64,000 nt of DNA, taken from assembly GCF_020171985.1 (NCBI RefSeq), contig NZ_JAIVAL010000005.1, positions 62,001-126,000 of the forward strand. Reading direction: 5' to 3'. This document shows, piece by piece, positions 55,658 to 64,000 of the stretch (position 1 is the first letter of the stretch; every line of letters begins with the position of its first letter). Both the position numbers and the translations under genes were made by a program. This DNA is from Halobacillus halophilus (GTDB taxonomy: Bacteria; Bacillota; Bacilli; Bacillales; Halobacillaceae). Below the pieces are notes generated by a model that was not told the DNA's origin, searched no databases, and saw nothing but the letters and a program-made list of their open reading frames with translations.

Positions 55658-56656
55658 TTACACTTTAAAATCTGGTGCCTTGGACGGTTCATTTAGCAGT
55701 TCTTTTAATTCCTCGTCTACTTTCAATAAAGTGACTGAACAGCCCGCCATCTCAAGCGAAGTCATGTAATTACCCACGTATGTTTTATAGACGTTTATTC
55801 CTTTTTCCTGCAGATGCTCTTGTACTTTTCGATTAACAATATAAAGTTCCATCTCAGGAGTGGCTCCCAATCCATTAATCATAACCGCTACATCCTCAGA
55901 TCCGGTTAGACCTAAATCCGTAAGTACTAAGTCCGTCAATTCTACAGCAATGTCATTAGCTGAACTCACCGCTTTTCGTTGTGTACCAGGCTCCCCATGA
56001 ATACCTACTCCGATTTCTAATTCCTCTTCGTCAAGCTCAAAGTTAGGCTTTCCTGATGCCGGCATTACAGGCGGCTTAAGAGCCACCCCCATTGAACGCA
56101 CGTTAGCTACTGTCTTGTCGGCCGTGGCTTTTATTTCTTCTAAAGAAGCCCCTGTCTCAGCTTTAGCCCCTACTATTTTATGAACAAAAACAGTTCCGGC
56201 AATTCCGCGGCGTCCAGAGGTAAATGAGCTGTCCTCTACTGCCACGTCATCATTAACAACAACTTTCTCCACTTTGATGCCTTCTGCTTCCGCAAGCTCT
56301 GCCGCCATCTCAAAATTCATAACATCACCGGTGTAGTTCTTAATGACAAGAAAAACTCCGGCACCGCCGTCGACTGCTTTTATCCCTTCTAATACCTGAT
56401 CTGGTGTCGGTGAGGTAAACACCTCTCCCGCTACAGCTGCATCCAGCATCCCCTGACCAATGTAACCCGCATGAGCCGGTTCGTGCCCGCTTCCACCACC
56501 GCTTACAATACCTACTTTATTTTTTACAGGAGCATCTTTCCTAACTAAAACTGTCGTATCCTGCACTCGTCTTACATCATTCGGATAGGCAGCTGCAATT
56601 CCATCCAGCATTTCTGTTACGACCTGATTTGAATCATTGATTAATTTTTTCATCAT
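55658..56656 (-). CDS. dhaK: Dihydroxyacetone-binding subunit DhaK
   Basis: A 332-residue subunit that binds dihydroxyacetone covalently. GGGSGHEPAHAGYIGQGMLDAAVAG and the histidine in GVGIHGEPGTQRKA (hemiaminal-forming) are present. With DhaL and DhaM it makes dihydroxyacetone phosphate, using PEP through the PTS. It is separated from glpK by about 80 bases that contain a weak hairpin, so dhaKLM may be only partly co-transcribed with glpFK. Confidence 0.95.
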   Translation of the reverse strand: MMKKLINDSNQVVTEMLDGIAAAYPNDVRRVQDTTVLVRKDAPVKNKVGIVSGGGSGHEPAHAGYIGQGMLDAAVAGEVFTSPTPDQVLEGIKAVDGGAGVFLVIKNYTGDVMNFEMAAELAEAEGIKVEKVVVNDDVAVEDSSFTSGRRGIAGTVFVHKIVGAKAETGASLEEIKATADKTVANVRSMGVALKPPVMPASGKPNFELDEEELEIGVGIHGEPGTQRKAVSSANDIAVELTDLVLTDLGLTGSEDVAVMINGLGATPEMELYIVNRKVQEHLQEKGINVYKTYVGNYMTSLEMAGCSVTLLKVDEELKELLNEPSKAPDFKV

Positions 56657-56700
56657 GCTCGTCCTCCCTGGATTGAACTATCGTATACAATCGCATCGTA

Positions 56701-56730
56701 AACAGGTCCTTCTTCTTAGAAAGACCTGTT
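56701..56730 (-). terminator. Weak hairpin between glpK and dhaK
   Basis: The 8-bp stem AACAGGTC/GACCTGTT is followed by TTTACG on the minus strand. It is probably an inefficient terminator or processing site, giving different levels of glpFK and dhaKLM. Confidence 0.5.
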
Positions 56731-56737
56731 CTGATAA

Positions 56738-59081
<2,344 letters not shown>

Positions 59082-59141
59082 GTTACTCCACTCTCCTTCT
59101 TCAATTCAAGATGACAAGGTAACGGGTGTTCTAAAAAAAAG

Positions 59142-59196
59142 ACTCACACTGAAAGACGTACGTATCCCAAAGGATGTACTAGTTCAGTGTGAGTCT
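59142..59196 (-). terminator. Leader terminator of glpF (GlpP-type antitermination site)
   Basis: A 13-bp perfect stem GACTCACACTGAA/TTCAGTGTGAGTC with a 29-base loop is followed on the minus strand by TTTTTTTT, between the promoter and glpF. In B. subtilis the glp leaders are read through by the mRNA-binding antiterminator GlpP when glycerol 3-phosphate is present. GlpP control here is inferred from that parallel. Confidence 0.85.
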
Positions 59197-59232
59197 CCAT
59201 GTCTCCGTCACAGCGTTAACTTGTTAGTTATA

Positions 59233-59261
59233 AAGTTACTCGAATATGAAAGCGTTGTCAA
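59233..59261 (-). promoter_or_regulatory. glpF promoter with overlapping cre (CcpA) site
   Basis: A consensus TTGACA (59256-59261) and TAACTT (59233-59238) are 17 bp apart. TGAAAGCGTTGTCA (59247-59260) overlaps the -35 and matches the CcpA cre consensus with one mismatch, so glucose should repress the operon. Confidence 0.7.
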
Positions 59262-59399
59262 TATTTTTCTTAATTTTCACTTTATTAATACTATTTGTCG
59301 TATAACAAAGAAACCTTTTATTTCCTGAAAAATAGTATTCCAATAAAACTTATTCAATAGACCCTATGGGAGTAAGAACATATATTATTATATTATAAA
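59262..59399. other. Intergenic region between the glp promoter and the ssrA terminator
   Basis: An AT-rich stretch with no gene. It contains TATTCAATAGACCCTAT, which repeats part of the ssrA terminator arm, and otherwise nothing recognised. Confidence 0.4.
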
Positions 59400-59432
59400 A
59401 AGGCTAGAGTCTATTGAATAGACTCTAGCCTT
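59400..59432 (-). terminator. Terminator of ssrA
   Basis: The perfect palindrome AAGGCTAGAGTCTATT/AATAGACTCTAGCCTT is followed on the minus strand by TTTATAATA. It lies about 48 bases after the mature tmRNA end. Confidence 0.9.
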
Positions 59433-59479
59433 CCATTAAATTTAATAAAAAGAAAATAAAAAAACCACCAATTATGTAT

Positions 59480-59842
59480 TGGTGGAGACGGTGGGAGTCG
59501 AACCCACGTCCGGAGATATCGGCACTCGGGCTTCTACAAGCGTAGTTGATATATTATCATTCGCTTCCTCTTCAGCCTATCAACAGGCTTCCGAGGAGCT
59601 AGCCTGATTAGTCTCTTCGTTTTTCCTCAGGCGGAGGAAAAACGCGTAGCCCGTTTCAGTTTGAGACCCTTCATCTGCCACACGGGCAATGCCAGGAAGG
59701 ATCAGCTATAGGCTGCTTATGCAGCTACAGCTAGGTTATCGTTAGATTCGCCAGTTATATTTAGGCAAATGACGTTTAACGAGACGTCACCTCGACTCGC
59801 AACCCGAGCTCGACCTATCCCCGTCGAATCCGTAACGTCCCC
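59480..59842 (-). ncRNA. ssrA: Transfer-messenger RNA (tmRNA)
   Basis: The RNA rescues stalled ribosomes with SmpB. The tRNA-like ends pair as GGGGAC with GTCTCC, followed by an encoded CCA (59480-59482). The T-loop GGGTTCGACTCCC is present, and the mRNA part encodes the tag GESNDNLAVAA before a TAA stop. With the tRNA-borne alanine the tag is AGESNDNLAVAA. Pseudoknot-type pairs flank it. Length 363 nt. It lies in the conserved rnr-smpB-ssrA order. The tag is shorter than the 15-residue B. subtilis tag but keeps the AVAA end that ClpXP recognises. Confidence 0.97.
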
Positions 59843-59904
59843 GTTAGGATTAAAGGATAGAGCATCAAGCTCTAAAATGATCATCGCGTTTAGCGACAAT
59901 TATT

Positions 59905-59932
59905 ATTATAGCATAATTATAGCATTTTTCAA
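59905..59932 (-). promoter_or_regulatory. Promoter of ssrA
   Basis: TTGAAA (59927-59932) and a perfect TATAAT (59905-59910) are 16 bp apart, about 60 bases upstream of the mature 5' end, leaving a leader that RNase P would remove. Confidence 0.75.
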
Positions 59933-59941
59933 GGGAAGTGT

Positions 59942-60406
59942 CTATTTCAGACTATCTTTAATCGCACGATCAATTTCACGTTTTTGCTGCTTACGCTTCA
60001 GATCCTCACGTTTGTCATATTTTTTCTTACCTCTACCTAATCCAATCAATACTTTCGCTACTCCATTTTTTATATACATTTTTAAAGGAACAAGTGAGTA
60101 ACCTTTCTGCTGGGTTTGACCAATTAATTGATTAATCTGTTTTCGATGCAGCAGTAACTTTCTCATACGCGTTGGATCGTGATTGTAGATATTTCCCTGC
60201 TCATAAGGTGATATATGCAGATTATGCAAAAATACTTCGCCATTGTTAATACGGGCAAAGCTGTCTTTTAAATTCACTCGTCCATTACGTATAGATTTGA
60301 TTTCCGTTCCTTGCAAAACAATCCCGGCTTCAAAAGTTTCTTCGATTGAAAAATCATGGCGTGCCTTCTTATTCTGTGCAATTGTCTTACCATTTCCTCG
60401 TGGCAT
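59942..60406 (-). CDS. smpB: SsrA-binding protein SmpB
   Basis: A 154-residue beta-barrel RNA-binding protein: [34 protein letters not shown] at the start, [17 protein letters not shown] in the middle and the basic [27 protein letters not shown] tail that enters the decoding centre. It delivers tmRNA to stalled ribosomes. It sits about 100 bases upstream of ssrA. GGAGG precedes the ATG. Confidence 0.97.
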   Translation of the reverse strand: MPRGNGKTIAQNKKARHDFSIEETFEAGIVLQGTEIKSIRNGRVNLKDSFARINNGEVFLHNLHISPYEQGNIYNHDPTRMRKLLLHRKQINQLIGQTQQKGYSLVPLKMYIKNGVAKVLIGLGRGKKKYDKREDLKRKQQKREIDRAIKDSLK

Positions 60407-60562
60407 AGCGTTTTCCTCCTCTTGTGCGCAGCATCTATTGTACCAAATAACCCTGGTGTTTCCAATTCAAACACCAATCTAGATAGAAGCATAATGAATG
60501 GACTTTTAATGATAAAAATGAGAATATAATTTTGGAAAATGATCAATAAAGGAGTCTCCTGA

Positions 60563-61423
60563 ATGGAACAAGTTATGAACGTCCAGCCTTTATCACATAA
60601 AGACCGACCGGCACTTGAAGCCATGGATACTGGAATTGAAGATGATTACGTGATACGGATTTTTGAAAAGCTAATTGAATCTGATAGTCATGAGATTTTC
60701 GGTCTTTTTAAAGAAGGAAATTTGTTATCAGTAGGCGGCTATAGCTTATTTGGAAACGGAAAATTTGCCATGTTGGGCCGTTTACGAAGTGACCGGCGGA
60801 TGCTTATGAAGGGAAATGCCACTGAACTCCTGAAGCCTATAGTAGAGCAGCTTTTACGCGATCCTCAGGTTGCCTGGGTGGGAGCAAACACTCATCTCCA
60901 TAACCTTCCCGCCAGAAGAGTCCTGCAGAAAATATCGCTTGAAGAGGGTCCTATACTTCATTTCTTGACCCTGAAATCACCAGAGCTATTAACCCATCAT
61001 AAGCCGGGTCCTGTTTGGGAAGAGGTAACCAGCCTTCAGTATAAAAAGGATCTTCTTCATTCAACCGTAATGACTGAAACTGATATATTCCCTTATGAAT
61101 GCTACTATCCGCTTCCTTATGATTACGCCTTGTTTACTGACCAATACCTTGAACAGTCCTCTTTTTACCAGAGCCCCGATGCTTCACGATTTGTAATTGT
61201 GAATAATGATACGAAAAAATTTGACTATTCCCATGTGAAATATTTTTGGGACGATCACTATAACCAATCCGGTTTTTTTGAAACGATACTTCACCACTGG
61301 AAGCAGCATCCTAATAACGTCGGCTGCTGGATTGATTTCTCAGCGGAAGGTTTTAAAAGAATTCCGGATTTGTCTCCTTACGATGTTCAGGAACCATGGG
61401 CGTTATACAGTAAATGGAAATAA
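60563..61423 (+). CDS. GNAT-like acetyltransferase
   Basis: A 286-residue protein. The first part (residues 1-130) has the GNAT-type order of strands and the IFGLFKEGNLLSVGGYSLFGNGKFAMLGRLRSDRRMLMKGNATELL segment, in which a degenerate acetyl-CoA loop lies. The second part (about 150-286) has YECYYPLPYDYALF and NVGCWIDFSAEGFKRIPDLSPYDVQEPWALYSKWK. The conserved Q/RxxGxG/A is weak, so enzyme activity is uncertain. The gene is convergent with rnr across a hairpin; AAAGGAG is 8 bases before the ATG. Substrate unknown. Confidence 0.65.
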   Translation: MEQVMNVQPLSHKDRPALEAMDTGIEDDYVIRIFEKLIESDSHEIFGLFKEGNLLSVGGYSLFGNGKFAMLGRLRSDRRMLMKGNATELLKPIVEQLLRDPQVAWVGANTHLHNLPARRVLQKISLEEGPILHFLTLKSPELLTHHKPGPVWEEVTSLQYKKDLLHSTVMTETDIFPYECYYPLPYDYALFTDQYLEQSSFYQSPDASRFVIVNNDTKKFDYSHVKYFWDDHYNQSGFFETILHHWKQHPNNVGCWIDFSAEGFKRIPDLSPYDVQEPWALYSKWK

Positions 61424-61440
61424 AATTCCCCTACGTCTAA

Positions 61441-61468
61441 AAAACGCGCGAAGCAGCTCGCGCGTTTT
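61441..61468. terminator. Bidirectional terminator
   Basis: The perfect 11-bp stem AAAACGCGCGA/TCGCGCGTTTT lies between the convergent GNAT-like and rnr genes, with T-rich sides. Confidence 0.9.
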
Positions 61469-61473
61469 TTATG

Positions 61474-63762
61474 TTACTTCTTTTTTTTGCTGCCTTTTTT
61501 CGGCACACCTTTATTTCTATAAAAAGGTTTATTGCCCTTTTGCTTATTCTTTTTCTTTTCTTTTTTCTTATCCGGCCCTTTAGAATTAATCTGCTTAGGT
61601 TGAGCGGGACGTTTACGTTCTTTTCTAGGTTTCATTCCATCAATTTCAAAATCAACGACACGGTCATCCAGATTTACATTCGTTACTCGAATAGTGACTT
61701 CATCCCCGATTCGAAATACATTGCCAGTACGTTCCCCAATCATAGCAAATTGTTTCTCATGGAAATGGTAGTAGTCATCCGTTAATGTACTAACGTGAAC
61801 AAGACCTTCTACTGTATTTGGAAGTTCAACAAACATGCCAAAGCTTGTCACAGAACTGATTACACCTTCATACTCTTCCCCAACCTTATCCTGCATGAAT
61901 TCGGCTTTTTTCAAATCATCCGTTTCACGTTCAGCATCAACGGCTGCTCGTTCCATCTCGGAAGAATGTCTGGCAATTTCAGGCATTTGATCCTTCCAGT
62001 GTTTCCGAGTTTTATAATCCAGTTTATCTTCCACCAGATACGTGCGAATGAGACGGTGGACAATTAAATCGGGATAACGGCGTATCGGCGAGGTGAAATG
62101 TGTATAGTAATCTGTAGCTAAACCAAAATGACCGAGGCTTTGAGGATCATATTTAGCCTGCTGCATCGAACGCAGCATTAGTTTTGAAATAATCATATCC
62201 TCCTGTGTACCTTTCACTTCTTCTAAGACTTTTTGAAGAGCCTGCGGATGAACATTATCTGCTGTTCCTTTTACTGCATACCCAAGATTAGCTACAAACT
62301 CAAAGAAGTTCTGAAGCTTGCTTTCATCTGGATCCTGGTGAATCCTATGAATGAATGGAACATCCATCCAGTGAAAGTGCTCTGCAATGGTTTCGTTGGC
62401 GGCAAGCATGAATTCTTCTATTAAACGCTCCGCCACCGAACGTTCTCGAAGTTTAACATCAACGGCTTTTCCTTCTTCGTCTACAATGACTCCGGCTTCT
62501 TTAAAGTCAAAGTCAATAGCACCACGGTCCATACGTTTACCACGAAGCGTTTTGGCCAGGGCAGCCATATCACGGAACATCGGCACCAGGTTTTCATATT
62601 TCTTAATTAGCTCTTCATCTTCGTCCTCAAGGATTTTATTCACATCTCTGTAAGTCATTCGTTCATTGGTTTTAATGACACTTTGAAAGATTTCATGTGC
62701 TACTACATCGCCACTTTTATTAATTTCCATTTCACAGGATAGGGTCAGACGATCAACTTGCGGGTTTAATGAACAAATTCCGTTAGACAGACGGTGCGGG
62801 ATCATAGGGATTACACGGTCTACTAAATAAACACTTGTAGCACGCTCCCGAGCTTCTTTATCAATCGAAGAACCTTCACCCACATAATACGTGACATCCG
62901 CAATGTGAACACCGAGTTTAAAGTTTCCATTATCAAGCTTCTTAACTGTAACGGCATCGTCCAGATCTTTTGCGTCCGCACCATCAATCGTTACGATTGT
63001 TTCGTCCCGAAGATCGCGTCTGTTCTTAATTTCTTCTTCACTTATCTGATCTGGCGTTTCTCCCGCTTGCTTAAGAACTTCATCTGGAAAATCTACTTTA
63101 ATTCCATGCTTGTGGATAATGGAAATAATATCAATTCCTGGATCATTTTTATGTCCAAGTATTTCAACGATTTCCCCTTCAGCACTCATACGCTCTTCCG
63201 GGAATTTCGTTATATTCACAATAACTTTATGACCATCGGCGGCACCATTGGTCTGTCCTTTAGGAATAAATATGTCATTAGGAATCCGTTTATCATCGGC
63301 TATAACAAAACCGAAATTACGGCTTGATTCATACGTACCTACTACTCGGGTCGTTGCCCGTTCTAATATTCGTATTACAGTACCCTCAGGACGATTTCCT
63401 TGTTCATCTCTTTTTTCAATTCGAACCATTACTTTGTCATTGTTCATGGCAGAATGAAGATCAGAATGATGAAGATAGACATCATCCTTGTCTTCTTCAT
63501 CTGGGATGAGAAAAGCAAACCCCTTTGCATGCATCTGGATACGGCCACGAATAAGGTTCATTTTTTCAGGGAGTCCGAATCTGTTCTTTCTAGTTCTTAC
63601 GAGTTCCCCTTCTTCTTCCAATTCATTCAATGCTTTCATAAGATCTTTGAATTCATAGCCGTCCTCTAACTCCATGGTATCTTCTAATTCTTGTACGGAT
63701 AATGGTTTAGATGCAGTTTCTTTAAAAAATGCTAATATTTGTTGTTTTAAATTTGTGCTCAA
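61474..63762 (-). CDS. rnr: Ribonuclease R
   Basis: A 762-residue 3'-to-5' exoribonuclease. An N-terminal winged helix is followed by cold-shock domains ([22 protein letters not shown]). The RNB catalytic domain has the metal-binding [20 protein letters not shown] ([15 protein letters not shown]) and [11 protein letters not shown], and an S1 domain ([31 protein letters not shown]) comes next. The Lys-rich tail ([14 protein letters not shown]) is unusually long and basic. RNase R degrades structured RNA and the non-stop mRNAs freed by trans-translation, which fits its place next to smpB and ssrA. Confidence 0.97.
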   Translation of the reverse strand: MSTNLKQQILAFFKETASKPLSVQELEDTMELEDGYEFKDLMKALNELEEEGELVRTRKNRFGLPEKMNLIRGRIQMHAKGFAFLIPDEEDKDDVYLHHSDLHSAMNNDKVMVRIEKRDEQGNRPEGTVIRILERATTRVVGTYESSRNFGFVIADDKRIPNDIFIPKGQTNGAADGHKVIVNITKFPEERMSAEGEIVEILGHKNDPGIDIISIIHKHGIKVDFPDEVLKQAGETPDQISEEEIKNRRDLRDETIVTIDGADAKDLDDAVTVKKLDNGNFKLGVHIADVTYYVGEGSSIDKEARERATSVYLVDRVIPMIPHRLSNGICSLNPQVDRLTLSCEMEINKSGDVVAHEIFQSVIKTNERMTYRDVNKILEDEDEELIKKYENLVPMFRDMAALAKTLRGKRMDRGAIDFDFKEAGVIVDEEGKAVDVKLRERSVAERLIEEFMLAANETIAEHFHWMDVPFIHRIHQDPDESKLQNFFEFVANLGYAVKGTADNVHPQALQKVLEEVKGTQEDMIISKLMLRSMQQAKYDPQSLGHFGLATDYYTHFTSPIRRYPDLIVHRLIRTYLVEDKLDYKTRKHWKDQMPEIARHSSEMERAAVDAERETDDLKKAEFMQDKVGEEYEGVISSVTSFGMFVELPNTVEGLVHVSTLTDDYYHFHEKQFAMIGERTGNVFRIGDEVTIRVTNVNLDDRVVDFEIDGMKPRKERKRPAQPKQINSKGPDKKKEKKKNKQKGNKPFYRNKGVPKKGSKKKK

Positions 63763-63804
63763 TTGTCTTACCTCCTCTAAAAGTAAAGGACAAGACTCTG
63801 GTGA

Positions 63805-64000
63805 TTATGACCAGTCCAATGATTCAAGAAATTCAAGGATATCCTCATGCAGCTGTTCCTTTTCTTTACCCATTGTAATGACATGACCAGAGTTTTTGTA
63901 CCATTTAATGTCTTTATGGTTGGATTCTACTTGTTCATAAATATAGTTTGCGCTATCTTGGTTAATCATTTCATCTTTTTCTGCTTGTACTACAAATGTT
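63805..64000 (-). CDS. est: Carboxylesterase Est (YvaK), C-terminal part
   Basis: The last 64 codons of an alpha/beta hydrolase that continues past the right edge. Visible are the acid region [22 protein letters not shown] with the catalytic Asp, and [26 protein letters not shown] with the catalytic His. This matches the thermostable carboxylesterases (Est30/YvaK), and the gene order est-rnr-smpB-ssrA matches B. subtilis yvaK-rnr-smpB-ssrA. Confidence 0.9.
   Translation of the reverse strand, partial: TFVVQAEKDEMINQDSANYIYEQVESNHKDIKWYKNSGHVITMGKEKEQLHEDILEFLESLDWS

Noticed and set aside
59480-59560. An apparent tRNA T-arm and acceptor
   Set aside because: It is the 3' tRNA-like part of tmRNA, not a separate tRNA gene.

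Overview
The window is about 64 kb of low-GC Firmicute chromosome. It most likely comes from a moderately halophilic, spore-forming Bacillaceae (Halobacillus or a close relative; the genus is inferred). The evidence is gene order matching Bacillus subtilis over long stretches (yunB-yunD-yunE, suf-yurZ-metNPQ, yusD-yusE-yusF-gcvH-yusI-fadE-fadA-fadN-yusM, est-rnr-smpB-ssrA). There are also several spore proteins (YunB, a SASP, three CotF-like coat proteins), strongly acidic secreted proteins and a glycine-betaine-type binding protein. No prophage, insertion sequence, CRISPR array, rRNA or ordinary tRNA gene was seen.

Layout. 0-4.4 kb: a lysine-riboswitch-controlled NhaC-family transporter, then yunB, yunD and yunE. 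4.5-9.9 kb: the sufCDSUB Fe-S operon. 9.9-13.8 kb: a tiny ORF, yurZ, and the metNPQ methionine importer behind two complete SAM-I riboswitches in series. 13.8-23.2 kb: thiol-fold proteins, gcvH, an Spx-like protein and the FadR-type beta-oxidation operon fadN-fadA-fadE, then a proline dehydrogenase. 23.3-28.9 kb: coat proteins, CopZ, two CrcB/Fluc fluoride channels, and a compact four-gene operon. That operon encodes an ABM-fold protein, an unknown helical protein, a cobalamin-binding protein with the W-x9-EH motif of B12 photoreceptors, and an RsbR-like STAS protein. 28.1-32.4 kb: a VLRF1-type protein and a MoxR/DUF58/DUF4129 operon. 32.5-39.5 kb: a betaine-type binding lipoprotein, an MFS/TrmB pair, small spore-type proteins, a hydrolase and a YrzF-like kinase. 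39.4-44.1 kb: an HpaB-family flavin hydroxylase and the glyoxylate shunt (aceB-aceA) with palindromic operator candidates. 44.3-51.9 kb: single metabolic genes (aldo/keto reductase, ilvD, murB, a quinone reductase, ypjP). 52-54.6 kb: a coat protein, then a YqcI/YcgG-family protein paired with an arginine-deiminase-fold enzyme. 54.6-59.3 kb: glpF-glpK-dhaK-dhaL-dhaM for glycerol and dihydroxyacetone, with a cre box and an antitermination-type leader. 59.4-64 kb: ssrA (tmRNA), smpB, a GNAT-like protein, rnr and the end of the esterase gene, a trans-translation and RNA quality-control neighbourhood.

Two groups look least described. The first is the B12/STAS operon (25.45-27.54 kb), which reads as a possible light- or cobalamin-sensing input to a stressosome-like partner switch. 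The second is the YqcI/YcgG plus guanidino-hydrolase pair (52.8-54.6 kb), which could hydroxylate and then hydrolyse a guanidino compound. Both functions are inferred from motifs and gene context, not demonstrated.
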